Assembly: GCA_030638825.1 (NCBI GenBank) | Contig: DAOWDU010000056.1 | Location: 1-39,661 of the forward strand | Length of the DNA: 39,661 nt | Reading direction: 5' to 3' | DNA from: a bacterium | GTDB taxonomy: Bacteria > Patescibacteriota > Minisyncoccia > JAHIHE01 > JAGLIN01 | Part shown: piece by piece, positions 17,105-28,157 of the stretch | Position numbering within the stretch: the stretch's first letter is position 1 | Layout: the number at the start of each line of letters is the position of its first letter | Position numbers and translations under genes: made by a program | Notes under the pieces: generated by a model | What the model saw: only the letters and a program-made list of their open reading frames with translations | What the model was told of the DNA's origin: nothing | The model's database searches: none

Positions 17105-20100
17105 AAAACTTAAAAAGAAAAATCAAAAAAAGCGCGCGGAAAATAATGGCGTCTTTTTTATTGGTGACGACTTTAGTTTGGTCGTTGGGAGTTCCCTTAA
17201 CAACACTAATTCCAGAAGCAAATGCTTCTACGCCGACTATTGTGGTTGTGGAATTGGTCAATCCATCCGCGGTGGAAGTTATTTTTTCCGAAGCGATGAC
17301 TTCAGCAAGCGCGCAAGATTCTGGGAATTACACTTTTAACGGAGGGCTTACAGTAATAGATGCGGTTCAACAAGGTTCGCCTAATGTTTTTAGAATAGTG
17401 GCAAGCGGAAGCATTACGCCCGGCGCAACAACTTTGACTGTTAGCAGCAGTGTTTTAGCTCTTAGTGATAATGATCCGAACACTTCTACATTAGCGCAAG
17501 CGATTATTAATCCGGTCAGAGTAAAAATTAGCGAAGTCGTGGCAGGATTAGACGGCGCCGCGAATAAAGAATTTGTTGAGTTGTATAACGCGGGGGGTCA
17601 GGCTATTGATTTGTCAGGATATAAATTGCATTTCAGAGATGGCTCTGAGACGGATACAAATAAGACGCTGGATTTTGCTTCTAACAGCGCGAGCGATACT
17701 ATTCCCGCTTATGGTTTCTTTTTAATCGCTTCATCGCAATATACTGATATCGGAACAACTCCTGACGCGACATACACAGCTGAAAGCAATGACTTAGCAG
17801 ATAATGGTTCTGTTTATCTTAGCACTAGCGACACTGCTTTAACTGATGTTATAGACAAAGTTGGTTTTGGCAGTCAGCCAAGCAATGGCTATGAAGGAAC
17901 TGCGGTCGCAAATCTTTCTGCTGGGCAATCTATAGAAAGAAAATCTTTCGGCGGATCGCAAGCAACTGATATGGCGACTGGCGGAATGGACGCGGGAATG
18001 GGAAATGGGTGGGATACTAGCGGCAACAGTTTTGATTTTGTTGTTCAGGCAACTCCAAATCCGCAAAATTCTTCTTCTGCGACAGAACAGCCAAATTTTG
18101 ATGACTACGACGGCGCGGCTGGAGATGGTCCGATGATTATGCATATGCCGATAAATTCCGCTGTGACTGGAGGGGATTTAAGCGTAACCGCGCAGATGGG
18201 AGATCCAACAACTCCTCTTGATCAGATAGTCGCGGAACTTCATTATATGATTGGCGATAGCAATTCAGGCGCTATTACTGGTTTAACAGATTTTACAACT
18301 ACCTTAGGAGCTCATCAATCAAATGGATTTTTTAATTTTACAGTTCCGCAAGCCGCTATGGATCACGCAGATACAGACACTTATGGTTTATTTTATTATC
18401 TAAAAGTTGTTACAGATGGCGGGACTGGTTTTATGTCCGCAAGTCCAAGCGCTGATACAGGGACTTATGATACGGTGGCTTTGCAAGAAGCGGCGGTCGC
18501 GATTAACCCTTTTATTATTAGTGTTGATGCTGCGGGAGATACCTTCGCGATTTCAGGAACAATAACAGATGATACTCCAGTAGCGATTGAAAGCGTTTCT
18601 GTATTTATAGAAGGAACAGGTTATAGCGCGACCACAAATGGAAGCGGTTTTTATACTATTTCAGTTCCAAACGGCATCTATAATATTACAATGGCAAAAA
18701 CAGGATATTATGAAGAAATGATAAACGATATATTTGTTAATGGCGCGGCGGTAACAGGAGTTGATAGAACGATGTATCTTGGAACTGGCGGGGGAATGAC
18801 CGGGGATAGCGAGAAACCGATGGTGATGTGGACTGGTCCGATGGATGGAATGATGGGCGTTCCATCAGGAATGGATGATTTCAAAGTGTTTGTCGGATTT
18901 TCTAAAGATTTAGACACTTCAACTTTTAATCCCACGAGTGTTATTTTAACCAGCAATCCCTCAGGAGACGCAATGGCTGGATATAGCGCTCAATACAATC
19001 CAACCAGAACTGAGTATATGCCTCCCGAAAGTATGGATCCATATTTAGGAGTGATTAGTTTGCCAAACGGCGGGGGAGGATTTGCGGAAAATACAACTTA
19101 CTATTTAATAATGAACGGCACTATCCGCGATACTGCTGGAAACGCGTTGCAAGGCAATCGTCCTGACGGCGGACATATGATTTCATTTACCGCTGGCGGA
19201 ACTTTTACGGAGCAAGATATGATGGGCGATGATTTTGGAACAGGCGCGATGATGCCTCCGTTTGTGGTTGGCACAAATCCGTATGACGGCGCGATGGGTG
19301 TTATGACAAACGCAAAAATAAATATCAATTTTTCTGATACAATGGATTCAACAACTGTTACTTCCACAAATATAAAATTATACAAAATTACTTACGCTAA
19401 TTACGCAGAGACAAAAACGGCGGTAGCTTTATCGTCAGTATCTCTTGACACTGTTGGACAAAACGCAACCCTAACTCCAGCAGAAGTTCTGACGGCTGGG
19501 GCAAAATACAGAGTTGTTGTTTCAGGAGCGTTAAAAAGCGCGACTGGAATTTGGATGGGTGATCCCGGACAATCGCAAAACACGGCTGCTTACGAATTTT
19601 ACTGGTCAGAATTTGAAGTTGGAACGAGTTCAGATTCCGCGGCGCCAACAGTTCTTGGAAGCTGGCCGGCAAATGGCGCGACAGGCATTACTGTTAATCC
19701 CGGAATGATGACAATCCAATTTTCAGAAGGGATGGATCCAGCAACAATAAATTCAAATACGATCACTTTAAAAAGAGGAACATCCGCGGTAACAGGAAAT
19801 ATCAATTACGACCCAATGTCGCAGTCCGCGTCATTTTCTCCAAGCGTGGTTTTGGCGACAAGCACAGATTACACCTTGACTGTAACAACAAGTGTTACTG
19901 ACGCAGTTGGGAACGCGATTGCTAGTAATGTAATTATATTTACCACTGGCAGCGATGGCGATGACACTGATCCTTCAATTATGTTCGCGAATGGCGACGA
20001 ATACGGCGTAGCGATCACTTTTTCAGAAGCGATGAATTCCGCGAATGTCGCTGACGCTACCGGCTATTTAACTTCTGTCTTAAATCCCGCGAATTATGTT

Positions 20101-23100
20101 ATCAAACAGGGACCAGCAGGAACGACTGACTGGTCTGGTATAAGCGGGCTTGTTTTAACAAGTGCTCAATTCCAATATGACGGAATGGGGAATACAATAA
20201 TGATTGATAATATACCGGGAACTACTATTGGAAATGATTATTACATTGATACAACATCTACAACTGTTTCAGGAGCTGGTGTTGCCGATCTTTCGGGAAA
20301 TGATATGACTTCTAATTCAACTTTTCAAATGCCAATCAATAATAGTTTTGACACGCAAGGAATGCTTGGTCCAATGATGGGCGGCGATATGATGGGACCA
20401 GATATGGGAATGATGGGCATGATGGGCGCGGGAGTTTTTCCAATGAATGGAATGGCGGGACAGACTACAATTTATTTTGTTGATGTGCCGACGACAAAAG
20501 CGATTCCAAACACAGGAACATTAGTGCTGACTTTTCCGGTTGGCTTTGATGTGAGCGGGGCAAAAAAGGATCCTTACTCTCCTATTAATAATGATGTCAA
20601 TGAATGGAATTCTGGAACAATCGCGTTTGGGAGCGCTGCTGAAACGAGCGGCGGAGCGGATAACGACGGCGTGACTGTTAATTCTACAACCAGAACAATC
20701 ACAATTACATTCGCAGTTTCGGGAGATGCGGTTCCAACGGCTGATTTCCTGCATTTAGATCTTGCTGGAATTGTGAATTCATCTATTCCGCGCGGGTTTG
20801 AAACTTCTGGATACACAGTTGATATGAAGACGATGGACGCGAGCGGAAATTTATTAGAAACAATTAACGCAATGCCTTTCTTTATCAACGCGGGCGGAGA
20901 TTCTTCTTTATCGGGAAATATTACTGGAATTGAGGGAGGCGATGTTGACGGAACAGGCGACACTGTGATGGTATTTCTTGGTTCGCCAATGACAGGTCCA
21001 ATGGAAGCGACAGCCACAATCGTTGACGCGGGAACAGGATCTTATTCTTTTTCAGGATTAACCACTGGCCAGTATATGATTTTTACAGATCCGACAATTA
21101 CGCTTGATAACAATGATTATGAGGGAATGCCAATGCCTCAACCAATTACAATTACTTCTGGAGCTAACACAAAACATATTGCTTTAACCAAAGCTGGCAC
21201 GGGCGATGTTGCCACGATTACCGTAAATATAACCGGCGAATTTGGAACTGACGACATTGATATTTTTGCGGGCAGTCCGACGGGATTTAAAGTTAAAACT
21301 ATTAACAGCGCTGGAACTAATCCAAATCCAATAACTCTTTATCTTACTGATGGAGACTGGATGATAGGAATGGGACCTGCTATGCCGAAAGGTCCAATGG
21401 CTGGTCCTCCGCCAATGCCAGATTGGATGCCTCCAATGCCGACAAATATAGTAGTAAGCGGAGACGGAGCTACTATTCTTGAAAAGAGCAATAGCGCAAG
21501 TATTACTGGCGGAAACACCGCTGATGGAACAATAACTTTTGCTATTTCAACAGCGGATATGATGAATATTATCGGGTATGTGACTGACGGCGTAGCCACT
21601 GACGCATATCCTAACGGAACTCCGATTGCTGACGCCGAAGCGTTTGCGTATCAGCCGATGGGAATGGGAATGGGATCTCATTCTAAAACTGACACAGATG
21701 GAAAGTTTACTTTGAAAGTCGCCAGCGCTGGAACATATTCAGTCGGCGTATTTAAACCAGGACTGCCAGGCGTGCCTGACAGAACCGTAAAAGTTAGCGC
21801 TAACGCCGGCGCTGTTGACGGCAACGACACCGCTGATATTACAGTTGACAGCGTTTCAATCACAACCGCGAATAAATTCATCTTTAAAATTCAAAAACCA
21901 GACTGGACTATTTCAGGAAAAGTGACGAATGGGACAAATCCTGTTTCTTACGCTCCTGTTTGGGCGTATCAGCCAAATGGAATGGGGCACGCCGACACAA
22001 TGACGGACGCTTCTGGAAATTATATTCTCTATGTCGCTAATGGAAATTGGACTGTCCAATCCTACATTCCCGGTTATGGAGATTCAGAATTGCAGACAGT
22101 TGTTGTCAATGGCGCGTCAATGACGCAAAATTTGGCGCCTGATTCTTCCGTCACTTATTATACTATTTCAGGAGAAGTAAGTCTCAATAATTCCGCGCAA
22201 ACATATATGCCGATCAGAGCGGTTAAGTATGATAATAATGGAAATTACACCGGGCAGGAATATGGCGGACAAACGGATGCGTCTGGAGATTATTCAATCT
22301 CTGTTCCTCCTGGAAAATACAGAGTTGATATTTGGACGCCGGAATTTGGCGAAGTAGAATTAACGGTGACAGATGAAGTGGCAAACAGTCCCGCTAATGT
22401 TCTGGTTGTGAACGCTAATAAAACTGGGAAAAATATTATAATTTCAGAAGATAATCTAAAACCAGTAGCGATTAAATTTACGAACGGAACAGCTACTCAA
22501 ACAGGAATTGTAAATGTTGACGGACTTAGCTGTTCTGGAAATATCTGCAATCCAACTGGTTTTCATAAGACAATAAAATTATCCGCGCTAAACGCTGATT
22601 CCAGTGTCAAACTTCCAGTCGGCGATTATCTGTTTTTCTTAGATGTTCAAGGCGCAGGATTCTTTATTCCAGACGAAGCGGACGCTGTTGGAAATACAAA
22701 ACATTGTATTACCGTGGTCGGTGGTACGCCTGCTACTTGGGTTGAAGGCGTGGTAAGTCTAACAGACAACACAGTAGAATTTGACTTGCCAGCAACGACA
22801 GGAGGAAGTCAGGAAATATTTACGATCAGCGGAACTATTACGGACAGCGCTGACAGCAGCAATATTGACGGCGCGTGGGTCTGGATGGGAAATCCAACAA
22901 CAGGCGTTCACACTGGCGCGACAACAAATAGCAGCGGAGTTTATAGCATTACCGTCAAAGAGGGAACATATAAGATGGGTGTGGAAGTTCCTGAATATAT
23001 GCCGCAACAGCCGACCGAAATTATAGTTGCTACTGATGTGACAGAACAAGATTATTCTTTAACATCTGCGAGCCAATTTATAACAGGCGTGATTTACGCT

Positions 23101-25236
23101 GACGCTGACGATGACGATACTTATGACAGTAATGAGGAAATTGCTGATGGCTGGGTCTGGGTTGAAGAAACAACAACGAAACAAATCGCGGGCGCTCCCG
23201 CAGATGTTGACGGAGTGTTCTCAATTGGCGTTGTTAATGGAACATACATTTTAAGAGGCGTGGCAGAAGGTTATCAAGAAACAAAATTCGGCGCTCCGAT
23301 AACAGTTGGCGGAGCAGGGTCAACTGGAAACAATATCAATTTAACAGTTGATTCAAATTGGAGTTCTAAACTTAAATCAAGACCAATGACCCCCGCGTCT
23401 GGCGGAACAATAGATGACAGCTTAAGCGCGGGAACAGGAATTAAAGTTGTCGCTCCGCCTAACGCGCTTGGAAGCGGAACATCTGCTGGAAACATTAACA
23501 CAAAAGAAATAAGCAGTGTTTCCAAAACAAGTTCAGCTGATCCTTTCGGAGGAAAAGGAAAAGAAATCACAGCGCAGGACAATTCAGGACAAGCAATCAC
23601 AACTTTAAACAGCGACATAGAAATAGAATTAAATTATTATAAAGGAGATGTTACAGACGCGGGAACAACGGATCTTGGCAAATTAAAATTGATGACAAAT
23701 TCATATTGGGACGCGTCAATTGGGGATTGGGTGCCAATGTCCACAACGAAAAAAGCGTTCACAAAAGCGGTTGGCGCGGCAGATGACGCAGAGTGGGTAA
23801 TGCAACCGAATTTTGATACCTTTGTTAACGAGTTAATTACTGACACGGACGCTTACGGCGATTACAAAATTACGCTTCAATCAACTGTAGGACATCTTAC
23901 CATTTTTGGAGCAACGACGCCGTCTGATTTAATCGCGCCATCCGCGCCTTCTAATTTATCCCAGACTTCAGGCAACGGAACTTCTGTAGTGTTAGATTGG
24001 GACAATAATTCAGAAATAGATCTGTTAGAATATGAAATTTATCGTTCTGATTCATCTGGCGTTACTGCCATTGACGCCAATCAAAAAAATACTTCTCAAG
24101 TAACCGCCTCAACATTTACCGATTCAACAACAATGGCTGTCTGGACATCTTACTATTACACCGTAACCGCAGTTGATGATAGCGGCAACGAGTCTGGAGT
24201 AGCGACTGAAATTCAGGTTTGTTCAAACAGCACTGTTTCTAACGGGACAGTAGACACGGCTTGTTCTATTACTTGCGATAGTGGCTATAATCAAAGCGGC
24301 AATAGTTGTGTTGCTCAGGGCGGCGGCGGTTCAGCTGGTGGTTCTACGCCAACTTCTACTATTGGCCAGGCAGTTGCCACTCCTTCTGCGGGGGGAACAA
24401 TAAGCAGAACTAATTCTGACGGCAGCAGCGCGAAAGTTGTTTTCCCAGTTGATGCCTTATCTGAGAATGCAACAATAACTGTTTCGCCGAAAACTAAAAC
24501 TTCAATTATCGCTTCTCGTCCAGTCTCGTCTGGTAAAAGCGTCGTAGGAAATTATGTTTATCAGCTTACCGCGGTTTCGGGAATTGCCGCAGTCAGTTCA
24601 TTTCAGAAAGCGGTCAGATTAACATTTACTTATACCAACCAGCAGGCGGAAGGTTTCGGCGAGGAAAATTTCAGAATTCATTATTGGAATGAAACTTCTA
24701 AGCAATGGGTTGCTCTTGAAGATAATGTAGTTGATACGGTTAATAATACTGTGACAGCGACTGTTGATCACTTCACTTATTTTACGATTTTAGGAACGCA
24801 GACTGAGGGCGGAGAAACCACTGGCGGAGAAACCACTTCCGATATCATAGACGGCGACATTATCCAGTGCCAAAATTCTTCTAATCCTTTCGCAGTCTAC
24901 ATTGTCAAAATAGTCGGCGACACCAAATACATCCGTCACATTGTTTCTCTTGAAATCTTCAATTATTATGGACATCTTCAATGGGAAAATTTAGAGCAGG
25001 TTAATTCTTTAGACGAGTATTCTTTATCAGGCTGGGCAAGAGTGAACACCGGACCAAACGGAACTCCCGGACCAACTGATAAGGTCTACGAAATCAACGG
25101 CGATCAATCCAAGCACTGGATCAATATGACCGCCGAAGATTTCTTAACTCACGGCGGATCAGAGCCAGCAATCTACAGTGTTAATCAGGGAGAGTTAAAT
25201 CTCTATACAACTGGGGCTGATGTGATGAGCCTATAA
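17101..25236 (+). CDS. Giant (2711 aa) secreted multidomain surface protein: lamin-tail-like, SbsA/Big_5-like Ig, carboxypeptidase-regulatory-like repeats, FN3, Met-rich patches
   Basis: Signal peptide KIMASFLLVTTLVWSLGVPLTTLIPEANA; LTD-like VKISEVVAGLDGAANKEFVELYNAGGQAIDLSGYKLHF; SbsA-like PTVLGSWPANGATGITVNPGMMTIQFSEGMDPATINSNTI; repeated ISG.(I/V)T......GA.V......T.G.Y.I.V..G.Y; FN3 DLIAPSAPSNLSQTSGNGTSVVLDWDNNSEIDLLEYEIYR. Confidence 0.93.
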   Translation: MKNLKRKIKKSARKIMASFLLVTTLVWSLGVPLTTLIPEANASTPTIVVVELVNPSAVEVIFSEAMTSASAQDSGNYTFNGGLTVIDAVQQGSPNVFRIVASGSITPGATTLTVSSSVLALSDNDPNTSTLAQAIINPVRVKISEVVAGLDGAANKEFVELYNAGGQAIDLSGYKLHFRDGSETDTNKTLDFASNSASDTIPAYGFFLIASSQYTDIGTTPDATYTAESNDLADNGSVYLSTSDTALTDVIDKVGFGSQPSNGYEGTAVANLSAGQSIERKSFGGSQATDMATGGMDAGMGNGWDTSGNSFDFVVQATPNPQNSSSATEQPNFDDYDGAAGDGPMIMHMPINSAVTGGDLSVTAQMGDPTTPLDQIVAELHYMIGDSNSGAITGLTDFTTTLGAHQSNGFFNFTVPQAAMDHADTDTYGLFYYLKVVTDGGTGFMSASPSADTGTYDTVALQEAAVAINPFIISVDAAGDTFAISGTITDDTPVAIESVSVFIEGTGYSATTNGSGFYTISVPNGIYNITMAKTGYYEEMINDIFVNGAAVTGVDRTMYLGTGGGMTGDSEKPMVMWTGPMDGMMGVPSGMDDFKVFVGFSKDLDTSTFNPTSVILTSNPSGDAMAGYSAQYNPTRTEYMPPESMDPYLGVISLPNGGGGFAENTTYYLIMNGTIRDTAGNALQGNRPDGGHMISFTAGGTFTEQDMMGDDFGTGAMMPPFVVGTNPYDGAMGVMTNAKININFSDTMDSTTVTSTNIKLYKITYANYAETKTAVALSSVSLDTVGQNATLTPAEVLTAGAKYRVVVSGALKSATGIWMGDPGQSQNTAAYEFYWSEFEVGTSSDSAAPTVLGSWPANGATGITVNPGMMTIQFSEGMDPATINSNTITLKRGTSAVTGNINYDPMSQSASFSPSVVLATSTDYTLTVTTSVTDAVGNAIASNVIIFTTGSDGDDTDPSIMFANGDEYGVAITFSEAMNSANVADATGYLTSVLNPANYVIKQGPAGTTDWSGISGLVLTSAQFQYDGMGNTIMIDNIPGTTIGNDYYIDTTSTTVSGAGVADLSGNDMTSNSTFQMPINNSFDTQGMLGPMMGGDMMGPDMGMMGMMGAGVFPMNGMAGQTTIYFVDVPTTKAIPNTGTLVLTFPVGFDVSGAKKDPYSPINNDVNEWNSGTIAFGSAAETSGGADNDGVTVNSTTRTITITFAVSGDAVPTADFLHLDLAGIVNSSIPRGFETSGYTVDMKTMDASGNLLETINAMPFFINAGGDSSLSGNITGIEGGDVDGTGDTVMVFLGSPMTGPMEATATIVDAGTGSYSFSGLTTGQYMIFTDPTITLDNNDYEGMPMPQPITITSGANTKHIALTKAGTGDVATITVNITGEFGTDDIDIFAGSPTGFKVKTINSAGTNPNPITLYLTDGDWMIGMGPAMPKGPMAGPPPMPDWMPPMPTNIVVSGDGATILEKSNSASITGGNTADGTITFAISTADMMNIIGYVTDGVATDAYPNGTPIADAEAFAYQPMGMGMGSHSKTDTDGKFTLKVASAGTYSVGVFKPGLPGVPDRTVKVSANAGAVDGNDTADITVDSVSITTANKFIFKIQKPDWTISGKVTNGTNPVSYAPVWAYQPNGMGHADTMTDASGNYILYVANGNWTVQSYIPGYGDSELQTVVVNGASMTQNLAPDSSVTYYTISGEVSLNNSAQTYMPIRAVKYDNNGNYTGQEYGGQTDASGDYSISVPPGKYRVDIWTPEFGEVELTVTDEVANSPANVLVVNANKTGKNIIISEDNLKPVAIKFTNGTATQTGIVNVDGLSCSGNICNPTGFHKTIKLSALNADSSVKLPVGDYLFFLDVQGAGFFIPDEADAVGNTKHCITVVGGTPATWVEGVVSLTDNTVEFDLPATTGGSQEIFTISGTITDSADSSNIDGAWVWMGNPTTGVHTGATTNSSGVYSITVKEGTYKMGVEVPEYMPQQPTEIIVATDVTEQDYSLTSASQFITGVIYADADDDDTYDSNEEIADGWVWVEETTTKQIAGAPADVDGVFSIGVVNGTYILRGVAEGYQETKFGAPITVGGAGSTGNNINLTVDSNWSSKLKSRPMTPASGGTIDDSLSAGTGIKVVAPPNALGSGTSAGNINTKEISSVSKTSSADPFGGKGKEITAQDNSGQAITTLNSDIEIELNYYKGDVTDAGTTDLGKLKLMTNSYWDASIGDWVPMSTTKKAFTKAVGAADDAEWVMQPNFDTFVNELITDTDAYGDYKITLQSTVGHLTIFGATTPSDLIAPSAPSNLSQTSGNGTSVVLDWDNNSEIDLLEYEIYRSDSSGVTAIDANQKNTSQVTASTFTDSTTMAVWTSYYYTVTAVDDSGNESGVATEIQVCSNSTVSNGTVDTACSITCDSGYNQSGNSCVAQGGGGSAGGSTPTSTIGQAVATPSAGGTISRTNSDGSSAKVVFPVDALSENATITVSPKTKTSIIASRPVSSGKSVVGNYVYQLTAVSGIAAVSSFQKAVRLTFTYTNQQAEGFGEENFRIHYWNETSKQWVALEDNVVDTVNNTVTATVDHFTYFTILGTQTEGGETTGGETTSDIIDGDIIQCQNSSNPFAVYIVKIVGDTKYIRHIVSLEIFNYYGHLQWENLEQVNSLDEYSLSGWARVNTGPNGTPGPTDKVYEINGDQSKHWINMTAEDFLTHGGSEPAIYSVNQGELNLYTTGADVMSL

Positions 25237-25252
25237 AGTTTTACAAGATTAG

Positions 25253-25287
25253 AAAAAAACGGCGTTTTAATAACGCCGTTTTTTGAA
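25253..25287 (+). terminator. Intrinsic (bidirectional-looking) terminator after giant gene
   Basis: aaaaaacggcgtt-ttaat-aacgccgtttttt. Confidence 0.92.
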
Positions 25288-25418
25288 TTTTTTACTTATC
25301 AATTATAGTGCTTAAACCCTGGTCGTTTTTATTGATTATAATAATTTGAAAAGCGCGTCTTGATTTATTAAGCAAGGAATGATAGAGTAAAAATAGATTT
25401 GAAAAATTAAATTAAATA

Positions 25419-28142
25419 ATGAATAAAGAACAAGCGAAAGAAAAAATTAAAAAGCTGGTGGAAAGATATAAAAAATTATCGGAAGTTGAGAAGAAAAGAT
25501 ATAATGAACAGCAGACAAAGGATCATTTTATCCGTCCTTTATTTGAAGCGTTGGGTTGGAATTTTGAGGAGGATGTTTGGCCAGAAACAGATGTCTCTGG
25601 CAAGAGAGTGGATTATGCTTTTAAGACCGATGGGATTACAAAATTTTTTATAGAAGCGAAAAAGATAGCTGTCAATTTAGACGAGGAAAAATGGGCGAAG
25701 CAGGCGATTGATTATTCTTGGCATAAATCTGTGCCTTGGGTTATTTTAACTGACTTTGAAGCGATTAAAATTTTTAATACCGAGTGGGACACTCCAGATA
25801 TTCAGAGCTGTCAGTTTATTGAAATACCATGGACTGAATATTTAACAAGCGAAAAGTTGTGGTGGTTGTCTAAAGAATCTTTTCAAAAAGGAATTTTAGA
25901 ACAAGAAGCGGACAAATTAAACCGTCGTCCTAAAAAAATTATTGATGAACAATTGGCGAAGGATCTAATTAGATGGCGAGATTTATTACGCAAAGATTTA
26001 GAAGGATATAATCTAAAAATTGACAAGCAAAAAATCGCTGAATATGTTCAGAAAATTTTAGACAGGTTGATTTTTATCAGGACGCTTGAAGACAGAAAAA
26101 TTGAAGATGTAATTTTACAGCCCCTGGCGAGAGAGTGGGAAGAAAAAGAGGGAGTTAAAGCAAATAAATTATTGTCCGCTTTGAATAAAACTTTTCGCAG
26201 AATTGACAAAACATATAATAGCGGACTATTTGCCGAAGGGGCTTGCGATTATTTGGGCGATAAAATAGATGGCGATGATAATACTTTTGTAGAGATTATC
26301 AATGAATTATACAAAACGAAAGACAAGGGAATCAGATATAACTTTGCCGACATCCCAGCGGATATCTTCGGCGGAATTTACGAACAGTATTTGGGTTATA
26401 TTCAAAAAGAGGATTTGAAACAAAAGAAAACAAGCAAGAGAAAATCGCAGGGGATTTATTACACTCCTCGCTATATTGTTGATTATATCGTTCAAAATAC
26501 TTTGGGCGAGGTTCTGAAAAATAAAACACCAAATGAAATCAGAAATCTTAAAATTCTAGATCCCGCTTGCGGTTCTGGTTCTTTTCTAATTACCGCTTAT
26601 CAATCCTTAATTGATTATTGGCAAAAACAGGATAGAAAACGATTTAAACAGGAAAGCGATAAATTAAGAAAAATAGAGCAGGCGTTTAAAAAGCGAAATG
26701 GCAATTTAATTTCTTCGCAGGAGAAAATGAGGATTTTGTTGAATAATATTTATGGCGTTGATTTGGACAAGGAAGCGGTTGAACTGGCAAAACTGAATTT
26801 GCTTATGAAAATGGTTGGCAGCAAAATCAAACTGCCGAAATTGGGCAGTAATATTCAAGAGGGCAATTCTTTAATTTCGGGGAGCGAGAAGGAATTGAAG
26901 AAGTATTTTGGGAGGGGATGGAAAAATAAGAAGGCGTTTGAGTGGAAGGGGAAGTTTGATGTAGTGATTGGGAACCCGCCGTATATACAATCAAGAAATT
27001 TAAATGATGAAGAAAGATATTTTTATTGGAATAAATATTTAACGGATACTAATCATTCTGATATCTATTCTTTTTTCATTGAAAGATCAATTGATTTACT
27101 AAACGAAAAAGGAGTTTTGGGATTCATAGTGCCAAGCACATGGCTACAACTTCCAAGTTTTAAATCTCTTAGAAAAAAGATTTTTAACGAGTGTAGGGTT
27201 TTAAATATATTGTTTTTTGCTGAAAATGTAAAAATATTTAATGATGCTCAAGTTTTAAATATAGTATTGATTTTACAAAAAGAATCAGATGAAAAATTTA
27301 TTCAAAGTCATTCTATAAATATAATAAAAGGAACAATTGATCAAAAAAATGTTTTATACGGTAAAATAAAACAAAAAGATATTAAAGCCGAAGAAGGATT
27401 TAATATCTTTACTAATCCTGTGCTTAGAAAAATATTAGATAAGATATTAAAATGTTCCGTTGATTTAATTTCTGTAAGCAAGATTGTTGGAGGTTTAAGA
27501 ACGGGAGATGATAATAAGTTTTTGAAAGGCAAATTTGATAATAAAGATGATAAAAAATTATTAAGAGGAAGAAATGTGGGACGCTATTATCTAAAATGGA
27601 ATAATGAATATGTTTGGTATAAACCAGAATTAATGAAAGTAAAACAGGCGGCAGCGCCAAAAGAGGCGAAAATTTTTGAGAACAAAGAAAAGTTGTTGAT
27701 TAGAATGATAACTGGCGACGCAATTGTGGCAACTTATGATAATAAGGGATATTATTTTTTGCAGGATAATCTTATTTTGCCTAAAGATAAATATGATGTT
27801 AAATATTTATTGTCAATTCTAAATTCAAAATTATCTAGATTTATAATCAAAAGCACGATGTCTAATATTGCCGTAACACAGTCATTGTTAAAAGTTTTCC
27901 CGATTTACAAAATAGATTTCTCTGACAAAAAAGAAAAAGCCAAGCATGACAAATTAGTAAAGTTGGCTGATGAGATGTTGAAACTAAATAAAGAGCTGCA
28001 AAAATTTGATCCGATGTTGGATGAGGTGGAGTATAAAGAGATAAAAGAAAAGATTGAAAAGACGGATAGGGAGATTGATGGGAGGGTTTTTGAGTTGTAT
28101 GGGTTGGGGGAAGAGGAGATTGGGATAATTGAGAAAAATTAA
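25419..28142 (+). CDS. Type IIG-like restriction-modification enzyme (Eco57I-like N6-adenine MTase with N-terminal nuclease-like domain)
   Basis: PD-(D/E)XK-like VDYAFKTDGITKFFIEAKK; MTase motif I ILDPACGSGSFLI; motif IV VIGNPPYIQS; C-terminal TaqI-like specificity region. Confidence 0.9.
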   Translation: MNKEQAKEKIKKLVERYKKLSEVEKKRYNEQQTKDHFIRPLFEALGWNFEEDVWPETDVSGKRVDYAFKTDGITKFFIEAKKIAVNLDEEKWAKQAIDYSWHKSVPWVILTDFEAIKIFNTEWDTPDIQSCQFIEIPWTEYLTSEKLWWLSKESFQKGILEQEADKLNRRPKKIIDEQLAKDLIRWRDLLRKDLEGYNLKIDKQKIAEYVQKILDRLIFIRTLEDRKIEDVILQPLAREWEEKEGVKANKLLSALNKTFRRIDKTYNSGLFAEGACDYLGDKIDGDDNTFVEIINELYKTKDKGIRYNFADIPADIFGGIYEQYLGYIQKEDLKQKKTSKRKSQGIYYTPRYIVDYIVQNTLGEVLKNKTPNEIRNLKILDPACGSGSFLITAYQSLIDYWQKQDRKRFKQESDKLRKIEQAFKKRNGNLISSQEKMRILLNNIYGVDLDKEAVELAKLNLLMKMVGSKIKLPKLGSNIQEGNSLISGSEKELKKYFGRGWKNKKAFEWKGKFDVVIGNPPYIQSRNLNDEERYFYWNKYLTDTNHSDIYSFFIERSIDLLNEKGVLGFIVPSTWLQLPSFKSLRKKIFNECRVLNILFFAENVKIFNDAQVLNIVLILQKESDEKFIQSHSINIIKGTIDQKNVLYGKIKQKDIKAEEGFNIFTNPVLRKILDKILKCSVDLISVSKIVGGLRTGDDNKFLKGKFDNKDDKKLLRGRNVGRYYLKWNNEYVWYKPELMKVKQAAAPKEAKIFENKEKLLIRMITGDAIVATYDNKGYYFLQDNLILPKDKYDVKYLLSILNSKLSRFIIKSTMSNIAVTQSLLKVFPIYKIDFSDKKEKAKHDKLVKLADEMLKLNKELQKFDPMLDEVEYKEIKEKIEKTDREIDGRVFELYGLGEEEIGIIEKN

Positions 28143-28157
28143 AACATAAATAAGAAT

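Noticed and set aside
22781-23026. 81-aa + strand and 96-aa minus-strand ORFs inside the giant gene
   Set aside because: Out-of-frame shadows within a long, domain-supported coding sequence; many similar minus ORFs across 17.1-25.2 kb rejected for the same reason.
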